A stretch of DNA of 64,000 nt, taken from JASTVH01 sp042862465. GTDB taxonomy: Bacteria > Pseudomonadota > Gammaproteobacteria > Pseudomonadales > Oleiphilaceae. Below the pieces are notes generated by a model. It saw nothing but the letters and a program-made list of their open reading frames with translations. It was not told the origin of the DNA and did not search any database. Positions 17,714 to 26,012 of this stretch are shown one piece after another. Within the stretch, counting starts at the first letter, position 1, and every line of letters starts with the position of its first letter. The translations under genes were made by a program, and so were the position numbers. The stretch is from the NCBI GenBank assembly GCA_042862465.1, contig JASTVH010000005.1:124001-188000 (forward strand), written 5' to 3'.

Positions 17714-18538
17714 TCAGTTGTTGCGGCGTTCGATGCCTGATTGCACCAGTATCCGGGAGCCGATTTCTTCCACTGAATAGTCGGTGGTGTCGAGGTAGGG
17801 GATGCGCTCGCGACGGTACATAAGCTCCACTTCCTCCACCTCCATCATGCATTGTTTCAGGGAGGAGTAGCGTGAATTGGGTCGGCGCTCATTGCGGATC
17901 GTCGACAGGCGTTCGGGATCAATGGTGAGGCCGAACAGCTTCTCCCGATAACCACGCAGTTCGGGGGGGATTTTCTGATCCTGGATCTCGTCTTCTGTAA
18001 TCGGGTAGTTGGCTGCCTTGAGACCATACTGCAGGGCCATGTACAGACAGGTCGGCGTTTTGCCACTGCGAGAGACACCGATCAGTATCAAATCCGCCTC
18101 GTCATAATGTCGGGTTCGGGCACCATCGTCGTTGTCCAGGGCGAAATTCACGGCATTGATGCGGCGTTCGTAATGAGGGCTGTTCACAATGGAGTGGGAT
18201 TTGCCCACGGTATAGGACGATCCCGCTCCCAGCTCCTTTTCCAGCGGATCCAGGAAGGTGCCGAAAATGTCGACCATGAAACCGTTCGCACCAGCCAGCT
18301 CTGCACGGATGGTACGATCGACGATGGTATCGAAGATCAGTGGCCGATGACCGTCATTATTATCGGCTTGATTAATGCGATGGACCAGCGAGCGCGCTTT
18401 CTCCACAGTATCGATATAGGGGAGCGTGATCTTTTCGAATTCGATGTCGTCGAATTGGGCCAACAGACTGTTACCCAGGGCTTCAGCTGTGATGCCCGTA
18501 CCGTCGGATACGAAAAAGGCGGTGCGCTTGGCTCTCAT
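17714..18538 (-). CDS. ppsR: PEP synthetase regulatory protein (kinase/pyrophosphorylase, DUF299)
   Basis: 274 aa. This bifunctional enzyme inactivates PEP synthase by ADP-dependent threonine phosphorylation and reactivates it by Pi-dependent dephosphorylation. Visible marks are the N-terminal AFFVSDGTGITAEALGNSLL and the P-loop LIGVSRSGKTPTCLYMA near residue 150. The frame is open further, but MRAKRTAFFVSDGTG at 18538 matches the family start. It is divergent from its target gene ppsA across 249 bp, the classic arrangement; shared control is likely. That gap contains an 8-bp inverted repeat (18597-18625). Confidence 0.94.
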   Translation of the reverse strand: MRAKRTAFFVSDGTGITAEALGNSLLAQFDDIEFEKITLPYIDTVEKARSLVHRINQADNNDGHRPLIFDTIVDRTIRAELAGANGFMVDIFGTFLDPLEKELGAGSSYTVGKSHSIVNSPHYERRINAVNFALDNDDGARTRHYDEADLILIGVSRSGKTPTCLYMALQYGLKAANYPITEDEIQDQKIPPELRGYREKLFGLTIDPERLSTIRNERRPNSRYSSLKQCMMEVEEVELMYRRERIPYLDTTDYSVEEIGSRILVQSGIERRNN

Positions 18539-18596
18539 ACGGCTTGGCTCTCTTGTGGAAATGAATTCATGGCAGCACATCGGCAGCCTTGGCAGA

Positions 18597-18625
18597 CGCC
18601 CCTGCAGTATTGCGTAACAGGGGCG
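18597..18625. repeat. Inverted repeat between ppsR and ppsA
   Basis: CGCCCCTG and CAGGGGCG are perfectly complementary across a 13-nt loop in the divergent ppsR/ppsA regulatory region. It could be an operator or a leader hairpin of the ppsR message; nothing in the sequence decides. Confidence 0.35.
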
Positions 18626-18787
18626 GTTCTACCAATGGATGATTGCCAGGAAGGGTGCTGACTTTAGCGTTATGTCTGAGACAGAGCATTAGGTATTCCG
18701 GGTCCGGTTACAGTATCATACCGACCTTGTTTTTGATTGGGGGCGCGGCGGCGCTCCACCGTACACCAACGTAAAGGGAGACGGGCT

Positions 18788-21163
18788 TTGGACGATTACA
18801 TCATTTGGTTCGAAAACCTCGGCATGAATGATGTCGATAAGGTGGGCGGCAAGAATGCTTCCTTGGGAGAAATGATCAGTAACCTGGCCAATGCCGGTGT
18901 TTCCGTACCGGGCGGCTTTGCCACCACTGCAAGTGCCTACCGTACTTTCCTGGCGACCGATGGCCTGAAGGATCGGATCGACCAAGCCCTGGGCAATCTT
19001 GACGTTGACGATGTTAACGAACTGGCTCGCGTCGGTGCGGAGATCCGTCAGTGGATTATCGACACGCCGTTCCCGGATGGCCTTGAGGATGTGGTCGAGA
19101 CCGCATACGAACAACTGCGTGGCGGCAACGACAAGCTGGCGGTCGCGGTGCGTTCCTCGGCGACCGCTGAAGATTTGCCCGATGCGTCCTTCGCCGGCCA
19201 GCAGGAAACTTTCCTGAATATCGTGGGCCTCGATCAGGTCAAGCTGGCGATCAAGGAAGTATTTGCCTCTCTGTTCAATGATCGCGCCATCTCCTATCGC
19301 GTACACCATGGTTTCGATCACAGCCAGGTGGCGCTGTCTGCTGGTATCCAGAAAATGGTGCGCAGTGAAACCGCATGCAGTGGTGTCATGTTCACCCTGG
19401 ATACCGAATCCGGCTTCCGCGATGTGGTGTTCATCACCGGCTCCTATGGTCTGGGTGAGACCGTTGTGCAGGGTTCCGTGAACCCGGACGAGTTCTACGT
19501 CCACAAGCCCACCTTCGAGGCGGGCCGCCCGGCCATCCTGCGCCGTAACCTGGGCAGCAAGGCCATCAAGATGGTTTATACAGGTAACGGCGAAACCGGC
19601 AAGTCGGTTGAAACCGTCAAGGTGGAGCAGGACGATCGCAACCGTTTCTGTATCTCGGACGCAGAGATCAACGACCTGACACGCCAGGCCATCACCATCG
19701 AAAAGCACTACGATCGTCCGATGGACATCGAGTGGGCCAAAGATGGCGACGATGGCAAGATTTACATCGTTCAGGCGCGTCCGGAGACCGTCAAGAGCCG
19801 CGTGGCTGCTCACACCATGGAGCGCTACCTGCTCAATGAAACCGGCAATGTCCTGATCGAAGGACGCAGCATCGGCCACCGGATCGGTGCAGGTCCCGTG
19901 CGTATTGTCACCAGCATCCATGAGATGGACCGTGTCCAGAAGGGGGACGTGCTGGTTACCGATATGACTGATCCGGATTGGGAGCCGGTCATGAAACGGG
20001 CTTCCGCCATCGTGACGGATCGCGGTGGACGCACCTGTCACGCGGCGATCATCGCCCGGGAACTGGGTATCCCTGCCGTTGTGGGCTGTGGCAATGCAAC
20101 CGAAGTGCTCCAGGAAGGTCAGGATGTGACCGTTTCCTGCGCCGAGGGCGACACCGGTTATATCTACGAGGGTAAGCTGGACTTCGAATTGAAGGAAAAT
20201 TCTGTCGAATCCATGCCACCGCTGCCGTTTAAGATCATGATGAACGTTGGCAACCCCGACCGGGCCTTCGACTTCCAGGCGTTGCCCAACGAGGGTGTGG
20301 GGCTGGCCCGTCTGGAGTTCATCATCAATCGCATGATCGGTGTGCATCCCAAGGCACTGCTGAATTTCGATGCCTTGCCGCGTGACGTCAAGCAAACGGT
20401 CGAAAAGCGCATTTCCGGTTACGCCTCACCGGTCGACTTCTTCATCGACAAGCTGGTGGAAGGCATATCCACGCTGGCGGCGGCCTTCTGGCCGAAGCGC
20501 GTGATTGTTCGTCTCTCCGACTTCAAGTCCAACGAATACGCCAATCTCATCGGCGGCACGCTCTACGAGCCGGACGAAGAGAACCCGATGCTGGGCTTCC
20601 GTGGCGCCTCCCGTTACATCTCCGAGACCTTCCGGGACTGCTTCGAACTGGAGTGTCGGGCGCTTCGCAGGGTGCGTGACGAGATGGGGCTGACCAACGT
20701 CGAGATTATGGTGCCGTTTGTGCGGACCGTAGGGGAGGCCAGTCAGGTGGTTGATCTGTTGGCCGAAAACGGCCTGGCTCGCGGCGAGAATGGCCTGAAG
20801 GTCATCATGATGTGCGAGCTGCCTGCCAATGCGCTGTTGGCCGAGCAGTTCCTGGAACATTTCGATGGCTTCTCGATTGGGTCCAACGACCTCACCCAGC
20901 TCACACTGGGGCTGGACCGGGATTCCGGTATCGTGGCGCATCTGTTTGACGAGCGTAACGATGCGGTCAAGAACCTGCTGTCCAATGCGATTCAGGCCTG
21001 CAACAAGGCTGGCAAATACATCGGCATCTGTGGGCAGGGCCCATCGGATCATCCGGATTTCGCCAAATGGCTAATGGACGAGGGTATCGACAGTGTCTCC
21101 CTGAATCCGGACTCGGTACTGGATACCTGGTTCTTCCTGGCGGAAAAGCACGGCCAGCAATAA
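18788..21163 (+). CDS. ppsA: Phosphoenolpyruvate synthase (TTG start)
   Basis: 791 aa, matching the ~792-aa E. coli enzyme. It makes PEP from pyruvate and ATP for gluconeogenesis. The protein begins DDYIIWFENLGMNDVDKVGG immediately after a TTG codon; AGGGAG lies 8 bp upstream, and no ATG or GTG fits the family N-terminus, so TTG is chosen over the longer frame from 18737. The N-terminal ATP-grasp domain shows VRSSATAEDLPDASFAGQQE. The swivelling phosphohistidine is in GGRTCHAAIIARELGIPAV near residue 420. The C-terminal TIM-barrel ends GICGQGPSDHPDFAKWL. A strong terminator follows. Confidence 0.96.
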   Translation: MDDYIIWFENLGMNDVDKVGGKNASLGEMISNLANAGVSVPGGFATTASAYRTFLATDGLKDRIDQALGNLDVDDVNELARVGAEIRQWIIDTPFPDGLEDVVETAYEQLRGGNDKLAVAVRSSATAEDLPDASFAGQQETFLNIVGLDQVKLAIKEVFASLFNDRAISYRVHHGFDHSQVALSAGIQKMVRSETACSGVMFTLDTESGFRDVVFITGSYGLGETVVQGSVNPDEFYVHKPTFEAGRPAILRRNLGSKAIKMVYTGNGETGKSVETVKVEQDDRNRFCISDAEINDLTRQAITIEKHYDRPMDIEWAKDGDDGKIYIVQARPETVKSRVAAHTMERYLLNETGNVLIEGRSIGHRIGAGPVRIVTSIHEMDRVQKGDVLVTDMTDPDWEPVMKRASAIVTDRGGRTCHAAIIARELGIPAVVGCGNATEVLQEGQDVTVSCAEGDTGYIYEGKLDFELKENSVESMPPLPFKIMMNVGNPDRAFDFQALPNEGVGLARLEFIINRMIGVHPKALLNFDALPRDVKQTVEKRISGYASPVDFFIDKLVEGISTLAAAFWPKRVIVRLSDFKSNEYANLIGGTLYEPDEENPMLGFRGASRYISETFRDCFELECRALRRVRDEMGLTNVEIMVPFVRTVGEASQVVDLLAENGLARGENGLKVIMMCELPANALLAEQFLEHFDGFSIGSNDLTQLTLGLDRDSGIVAHLFDERNDAVKNLLSNAIQACNKAGKYIGICGQGPSDHPDFAKWLMDEGIDSVSLNPDSVLDTWFFLAEKHGQQ

Positions 21164-21208
21164 ACCGGTGACCCAGCGGGCGTGCGACGCGCCCGACAGC
21201 AGTGCCAT

Positions 21209-21242
21209 AAGCCGCGACAGCCTCGGGTTGTCGCGGCTTTTT
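21209..21242 (+). terminator. Intrinsic terminator of ppsA
   Basis: AAGCCGCGACA pairs perfectly with TGTCGCGGCTT (11 bp, 9-nt loop) followed by five T residues. It lies 46 bp after the ppsA stop. Confidence 0.88.
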
Positions 21243-21409
21243 GGATTTTGGAGACGCCTTTGAGGACAGGTGGCTGGACAAGGTCAAACCACCACGGGAC
21301 AATAGCTTTCAAAACAGAACGCCTTTGATGGAAAACCGTGACAATCACTCTGTCATTCGCCGTGGCAAGCGGTGATAGAGATCAGCGAGACACAGGGAAA
21401 GCGTGACCC

Positions 21410-22354
21410 ATGCGTAGCAGCAGCCGTCTTTTTCCAGTCAGCCTCATGGCGGCTGAACTGACCGGAAAATTCAGCGAAGACATCTATCAGTTGAATCCGG
21501 GAACCAGCAAGGATTCATCGGTGCGGCTCACCGTGACCCGGATCACCGATCCGGACTGGCGTCAATCCCGGCGCCCGGTGATCCTCCTGCACGGTGAATT
21601 CCGTAATCGTCGCGATTTCATTTCTCCGGATGGCCGGGGCCTGGCGGCTCAACTCGCCGAGTCGGGCTTTGATGTGTGGATTCCGGAGATGCGGGGCCAT
21701 GGTCTGACGCCTCCGAATGACAGAATGGCGGCCAATCGCCTGCTGTACTATGCCCGTGAAGACTGGCCACAGGTGCATCGGTTCGTGATGGAGCAGGTGG
21801 GTGGGCAGCCGCCGATCTGGGTGGCGCCCAGCCTCGGGGCTCAGAGTCTCGCCTGTGGTTTGATCCATGTGCCCAAAATGCTCCATGACACCGCAGGTGT
21901 GGTGTTTGTGGATCCGGGCAGTGAACAAAAACTCTGGCTGTGGCAAGACCTCAAGACTGTGGAGCGCTGGCGCGTTATGCGCAAGAACTTCATCGACGGA
22001 CTGCCGCGGCAATGGGGCCCTGAACGGGAGCCTGTCATGCTGCTTCGGGAGCAACGCCATTGGCAGATGGCTGCGCGACAGGGGCAACACCCTGTTTTTG
22101 ACCATTTGCGCCGGATCAACGTGCCTTCCTTAACGATTGCCCACCGCAATGCCGAAGAAGTGGCTCGCCGCTTTCACGGCAAACTGGGTGGGCGGGAAAA
22201 GGCTTTCCTTGCTTTGCCTGATCGTTCATCCCGGTCTGAAAACCCCGGGGATGCTGCCGCTTGGCCACCGGATATCCGGCATGCCATTGAGCATTGGTTG
22301 ATTGAAGGCAATGTGGAAGAGGTCAAGGTGAGTCCCGAGCAGCTAACCGGTTAG
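21410..22354 (+). CDS. Alpha/beta-fold hydrolase
   Basis: 314 aa. The order of an alpha/beta hydrolase is visible: oxyanion strand VILLHGEFRNRRDF, then DVWIPEMRGHGLTPPNDRMA, then the nucleophile elbow APSLGAQSLACG (SxG with Ala replacing the first Gly of GxSxG), and a late IEHWLIEG tail. The candidate nucleophile Ser is near residue 143. AGGGA lies 12 bp upstream of the ATG. No signal peptide is evident, although the first ~15 residues are mildly hydrophobic. The substrate is unknown. It may share a transcript with the Rossmann protein 69 bp downstream. Confidence 0.75.
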   Translation: MRSSSRLFPVSLMAAELTGKFSEDIYQLNPGTSKDSSVRLTVTRITDPDWRQSRRPVILLHGEFRNRRDFISPDGRGLAAQLAESGFDVWIPEMRGHGLTPPNDRMAANRLLYYAREDWPQVHRFVMEQVGGQPPIWVAPSLGAQSLACGLIHVPKMLHDTAGVVFVDPGSEQKLWLWQDLKTVERWRVMRKNFIDGLPRQWGPEREPVMLLREQRHWQMAARQGQHPVFDHLRRINVPSLTIAHRNAEEVARRFHGKLGGREKAFLALPDRSSRSENPGDAAAWPPDIRHAIEHWLIEGNVEEVKVSPEQLTG

Positions 22355-22423
22355 AATGCGCAAATGCCCCGACCCGTGGTGGTCGAGGGCCGGCTGCGCG
22401 GGTATTGGCGGTAAGGAGCAGGA

Positions 22424-23101
22424 ATGCAAAGAAACGCTGTCGTTGTTGGTGCGACCGGGATGGTTGGCAGCCTGGTATGGCGATTACTGGCCGACAGGCG
22501 AGACCTCTGGCAAAGCCTGATTTTGGTCACTCGCCGTCCACTGGAGAACCTGCCAGAAGGCGTAGAGAACAGAGTGGTTGATTTTCAACAGCTGGAAGAG
22601 GCATTGGGCGAACTCAAGGCTGATGACTTGTTTGTCTGTCTGGGAACCACCATTGCGAAAGCCGGTAGTCAGGACGCCTTCCGTCAGGTTGATTGCGAAT
22701 ATGTTCTTGCAGCGGCTCGCGGCCTGATGAAAAACGGCCTCTCTCATCTCCTCGTGATTACGGCCATGGGCAGCGACGAGAAATCCCTGTTTTTCTACAA
22801 TCGCGTCAAAGGTGAAGTTGAACGCCGTTTGCGCGATTTGAACCTGCCTTACCTGACGATTCTGCGGCCATCTCTACTGTTGGGAGAGCGCAGGGAACAG
22901 CGCTTTCTTGAGAAACTCTCCGGGCGTGTCGGGCAGGCGATGGGGCCGCTTTTTGTGGGGCCGCTTCGGCGTTGGGCTCCGGTGTCCGCCCATAAGGTCG
23001 CTGAAACCATGGTGGCCCAGGCGAGTAGGGTGGCTACGGAGGGGCGGTCCCAGGGCTGTCTTGTGTTAAACTCCGAAGCGATTCAGCAGGCAACGGCCTG
23101 A
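22424..23101 (+). CDS. NAD(P)-binding Rossmann protein (TIP30/HTATIP2-like)
   Basis: 225 aa. An atypical short-chain dehydrogenase: nucleotide-binding VVVGATGMVGSLVWRLL at the N-terminus, then CLGTTIAKAGSQDAFRQVD, and a YNRVKGEVERRL segment carrying Tyr and Lys of the YxxxK pattern. It matches the bacterial TIP30-like oxidoreductases with a conserved LRPSLLLGER region. The true substrate of this family is not established. It sits 27 bp upstream of rraA and probably shares its message. Confidence 0.78.
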   Translation: MQRNAVVVGATGMVGSLVWRLLADRRDLWQSLILVTRRPLENLPEGVENRVVDFQQLEEALGELKADDLFVCLGTTIAKAGSQDAFRQVDCEYVLAAARGLMKNGLSHLLVITAMGSDEKSLFFYNRVKGEVERRLRDLNLPYLTILRPSLLLGERREQRFLEKLSGRVGQAMGPLFVGPLRRWAPVSAHKVAETMVAQASRVATEGRSQGCLVLNSEAIQQATA

Positions 23102-23128
23102 TTTACCCACCAGACTGAGGAGAATTCC

Positions 23129-23605
23129 GTGGTTGATATCGTGACGCCTGACATCTGCGACGAGCATCCGGAGGTTCGTGTCGTTGAGCCCATGTTTCGC
23201 AACCTGGGCGGAAAAAAGGCCTTCGGCGGTGAAATCGTCACTGTAAAGTGTTTTGAAGACAACTCCGTGGTCAAGGAGCAGGTCGGTACGCCGGGCGAGG
23301 GCAAGGTCATGGTCGTCGACGGAGGCGGTTCCATGCGCAACGCGCTGCTGGGCGATATGCTTGCGGAGAAGGCCGCCAAAAACGGCTGGCAGGGCATTAT
23401 CATCTACGGATGCATTCGGGACGTCGACGTTATTGCCGAAGCCGACCTGGGCGTGCAGGCTCTAGGGACGCACCCTCGCAAAACCGAGAAGAAGGGGATT
23501 GGTGAGTTGAATGTGCCGATTACCTTCGGTGGTGTGACGTTCAATCCGGGTGAGTATGTTTACGCCGACAACAACGGTGTGGTCGTTTCCTCCTCTAAGC
23601 TCTAG
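23129..23605 (+). CDS. rraA: Ribonuclease E activity regulator RraA (GTG start)
   Basis: 158 aa. RraA binds the C-terminal scaffold of RNase E and inhibits it; the rne gene is about 4.5 kb downstream. The start is GTG 23129, preceded by TGAGGAG, giving MVDIVTPDICDEHPEVRVVE. Family core GKVMVVDGGGSMRNALLGDM and GWQGIIIYGCIRDVD are intact. Some RraA-fold proteins are aldolases, but this close match to the E. coli-type length and N-terminus favours the regulator. Confidence 0.93.
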   Translation: MVDIVTPDICDEHPEVRVVEPMFRNLGGKKAFGGEIVTVKCFEDNSVVKEQVGTPGEGKVMVVDGGGSMRNALLGDMLAEKAAKNGWQGIIIYGCIRDVDVIAEADLGVQALGTHPRKTEKKGIGELNVPITFGGVTFNPGEYVYADNNGVVVSSSKL

Positions 23606-23618
23606 CTTGCGATAACCG

Positions 23619-23649
23619 GACTCCGGTGAGGTGTAAGCTCACCGGAGTC
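23619..23649. other. Long hairpin after rraA
   Basis: GACTCCGGTGAG pairs perfectly with CTCACCGGAGTC (12 bp, 7-nt loop) 13 bp after the rraA stop and before the convergent PilZ gene. There is no T-run, so a Rho-assisted or 3'-stabilising role is as likely as intrinsic termination. Confidence 0.5.
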
Positions 23650-23706
23650 GACCGGGCCGCTGCTTCCGGTATTACCTGCCTGAAAGCGCTCTAGCCGTAC
23701 TTGGGC

Positions 23707-24015
23707 TTAACGATTAACCTCAATGATCTCAAAACCCGTGATATAGCGCTCTCCTTCCTGATCGCAACGAACCACAGTGGCCTTGGTATCGAAGGAAGGG
23801 AAGTTGGGATTCTGTGATGGCAGCGATGTGTGGGCCACGGTGCCCTCTTTGAGCGGGCGATCCATTTCCACCATCATTCCGGTGCCACTTAGGTCACGAC
23901 AGACGCCTTTCAGGGTTTCGCCTGTTTCCGAGATCGTTAAAGTGATCTCGGTGTTGACTCGCATACGAATGAAATCCCGTTTTTCGGAAAAGTCTTTCAT
24001 GGTGCTTGTCGCCAT
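23707..24015 (-). CDS. Single-domain PilZ protein
   Basis: 102 aa. The c-di-GMP-binding signature is complete: RxxxR as KRDFIRMRVN near residue 14 and DxSxxG as CRDLSGTGMMVEMD near residue 45. Stand-alone PilZ proteins act as c-di-GMP-responsive adaptors, for example in motility; no partner is adjacent. The start at 24015 has GGAGGG 9 bp upstream, which decides against the longer frame to 24084. A 25-bp perfect-armed palindrome lies 90 bp upstream (24105-24129). Confidence 0.88.
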   Translation of the reverse strand: MATSTMKDFSEKRDFIRMRVNTEITLTISETGETLKGVCRDLSGTGMMVEMDRPLKEGTVAHTSLPSQNPNFPSFDTKATVVRCDQEGERYITGFEIIEVNR

Positions 24016-24104
24016 TTGAATGGGCCCTCCTGCTTTGTTGTTTTTATCTTTATACGGCGGGGTTGGGCAAAGGTCAAAGATCAATCTGTCATAACGACCG
24101 GAGA

Positions 24105-24129
24105 AAACCTAATATTTAGTATTAGGTTT
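24105..24129. repeat. AT-rich palindrome upstream of the PilZ gene
   Basis: AAACCTAATA and TATTAGGTTT are perfectly complementary with a 5-nt centre (TTTAG). Placement between the SH3 gene stop and the PilZ gene start suggests an operator for the PilZ gene or a weak AT-rich terminator for the SH3 gene. It has only four T residues on the minus strand, which argues against a good terminator. Confidence 0.5.
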
Positions 24130-24178
24130 GAGGGCGACCTACCATATCTGGTATGTCACCCTTGTTTGCATAAAAAGT

Positions 24179-24859
24179 TTACGCCCAGGTGTCGTGCTTT
24201 TTGGAAGGCTTAAGCCAGGGCACGATAACGGCAATCAACACACCCAGCAATACCAGGCCGCCGCCCAGCAACAGGAAGTTGGACCGGCGCTTGTCTTCCA
24301 GGCGCTGGTTCTCCGCTGTCAGCAATTCAACCTCATTGCGCAGTTCCTGAATGGTTTCCTGCAACTCCCGGTTGCGTTTATCCAGATTGAGGGCATTGGA
24401 GGAAATGGACTTGACCCGCTTGAGCTCCTCGCTCAAAGAGTCCACCTGGGAGGACAGTTCCTGCCTTGTGGAGGACAGCTGATTACGGTCAGAACGGATT
24501 TCCTGCAGGTTGGACCGCGCCTCTTCCAGTGCCTCCCGAGTCTGTTTCAGTTCGGCCCTTGCCTTGGCCAGTTGATCCTCGGCAATGGGTTCCGGTGAGA
24601 GATAATGACTGGTGACCCACCCAACGGTTCCGTCACGGGTTTCCACCTTGGTGTAGCCGGACTCTTCGTTCTGTTCCAGAACGGTTACCGGGGTGCCGCT
24701 CTTGAGACCTTTCAGAATCCGGAACTGATTGCCTTGACCGGTGCGCAACTGGATAACCAGTTCGTCATCGACATACATGGTTTGTTGGGCCAAGGCAGGA
24801 AAGGTCACCAGAAAGGCCAGGACCACAAGGCAAGATTTGACGATCGTTCGTGATGTCAC
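24179..24859 (-). CDS. SH3-domain coiled-coil membrane protein (TIGR04211/YgiM-like)
   Basis: 226 aa from GTG 24859, chosen because AGGGA lies 7 bp upstream and the product starts with a clean signal peptide (TSRTIVKSCLVVLAFLVTFP, then ALAQ). A longer ATG start at 24892 has no SD. Order: signal peptide; SH3b domain around residues 25-90 (MYVDDELVIQLRTGQGNQFR through DGTVGWVTSHYLS); long coiled coil ~100-190; C-terminal hydrophobic helix (FLLLGGGLVLLGVLIAVIVP). So it is probably anchored in the inner membrane with a periplasmic SH3. Function of the family is not settled. Confidence 0.85.
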   Translation of the reverse strand: MTSRTIVKSCLVVLAFLVTFPALAQQTMYVDDELVIQLRTGQGNQFRILKGLKSGTPVTVLEQNEESGYTKVETRDGTVGWVTSHYLSPEPIAEDQLAKARAELKQTREALEEARSNLQEIRSDRNQLSSTRQELSSQVDSLSEELKRVKSISSNALNLDKRNRELQETIQELRNEVELLTAENQRLEDKRRSNFLLLGGGLVLLGVLIAVIVPWLKPSKKHDTWA

Positions 24860-24961
24860 AACAGAATCCCTGTTTCTCTTCGAGTTATACATTGGAGCGC
24901 GCCGTAAGCTCGGCGGGATTTTGACACAGACGGGTGCAGTTGCCTACCGCCGTTCGTTACA

Positions 24962-25264
24962 TCAAGGTAACACAGGTTTGAAAGGCTTGACGGTGACCTT
25001 TTCATACACACCCGCTGCGACATAGGGGTCGGCGTCGGCCCAGGTTCGGGCGTCCTCCAAGCTGGGGAATTCGGCAATGACCAGACTGCCCGTGAAGCCG
25101 GCATCGCCTGGCTCAGGTGTGTCCAGGGCAGGATGGGGTCCCGCCAGCAGCAGACGGCCTTCATCCTTAAGCTGTTCCAGGCGGGCCAGGTGGTCGGCGC
25201 GGGCTGACTTGCGCAGCGGCAGGCTGTCTTTCACATCCTGGCTGATGATGGCGTAGTACATCAT
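24962..25264 (-). CDS. yciI: YciI family protein
   Basis: 100 aa (99 if the second ATG is used). The YciI ferredoxin-like fold is visible: YYAIISQDVKDSLPLRKSAR, the conserved DHLARLEQLKDEGRLLLAGP and the Asp-containing DADPYVAAGVYEKVTVKPFK. Family activity is poorly known; a cis-acting His/Asp catalytic pair has been proposed. It lies 12 bp after yciB, so it is the second gene of that operon, as near yciB in E. coli. Confidence 0.9.
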   Translation of the reverse strand: MMYYAIISQDVKDSLPLRKSARADHLARLEQLKDEGRLLLAGPHPALDTPEPGDAGFTGSLVIAEFPSLEDARTWADADPYVAAGVYEKVTVKPFKPVLP

Positions 25265-25276
25265 GATTCGAATTTC

Positions 25277-25825
25277 CTATTCCGATTGGTCCGGCTGTTC
25301 TTTCAGGTGCCGGGACAGGTAAAGGATGGTAAACACGGAAAACGCAAGAGTCAGGCCCAACAGGCCGAATACTTTGAAGTTCACCCATGTTTCCTGACTG
25401 AAGGAGAAGGCCACGTAGAGATTGAGGGCACCACTCAGGGCAAAGAAAGTGGCCCAGGCAAGGTTGAGATTCCGCCAAACCGGCACCGGTGCCGTAATCT
25501 GGTGTTCAAGCATCTTCTGGATCAGGTTGCGACGCGCCACCAGAGGGCTGAAAAAAAGAATCAGGGCCAGCAGCCAATTCACAATAGTGGGTTTCCACTT
25601 GATGAACAGATCGTTGTCCAGGGCGACTGTGAGCCCCCCAAAAACCATAACAGCACCCAGGGTGATGAGGTGAATGCGCTCCACGCGACGATATCGCAGC
25701 CACATGAACCCTACCTGGACCACTGTGGCGACCATCAATGCCCCTGTGGCGAGGACGATGTCCTTGCCGAACTGATAAAATCCGAAGAAGACGATCAGGG
25801 GAAAAAAATCCAAAAGTTGTTTCAT
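25277..25825 (-). CDS. yciB: Inner-membrane septation protein YciB (IspZ)
   Basis: 182 aa with five to six hydrophobic segments, starting MKQLLDFFPLIVFFGFYQF as the family does; that start (25825) is preferred over the open frame to 25891. YciB interacts with cell elongation and division machinery in E. coli. Conserved KWKPTIVNWLLALILFFSPL and WATFFALSGALNLYVAF are present. The first gene of a yciB-yciI unit, divergent from the RNase AM gene across 187 bp. Confidence 0.93.
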   Translation of the reverse strand: MKQLLDFFPLIVFFGFYQFGKDIVLATGALMVATVVQVGFMWLRYRRVERIHLITLGAVMVFGGLTVALDNDLFIKWKPTIVNWLLALILFFSPLVARRNLIQKMLEHQITAPVPVWRNLNLAWATFFALSGALNLYVAFSFSQETWVNFKVFGLLGLTLAFSVFTILYLSRHLKEQPDQSE

Positions 25826-26012
25826 TACTGCGCTCGACCGCTGAGAGCCGGATTCGTCCTGTGCCTGATTGTCCTGAGGGCGAGATACCACTCGCCGGCT
25901 GGGCGACCTTCGCAGGGCCGGGAATCCGAATACGGCTCTGTTCCATGTTTGTGGGCCCAGTCGGGAGACTCAGCCCACATTCCTTCGCGACTATTATAGG
26001 GAATGATCCCGG

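Noticed and set aside
18716..20395. A 559-codon minus-strand frame over ppsA
   Set aside because: Antisense shadow of ppsA with no recognisable motifs or SD.
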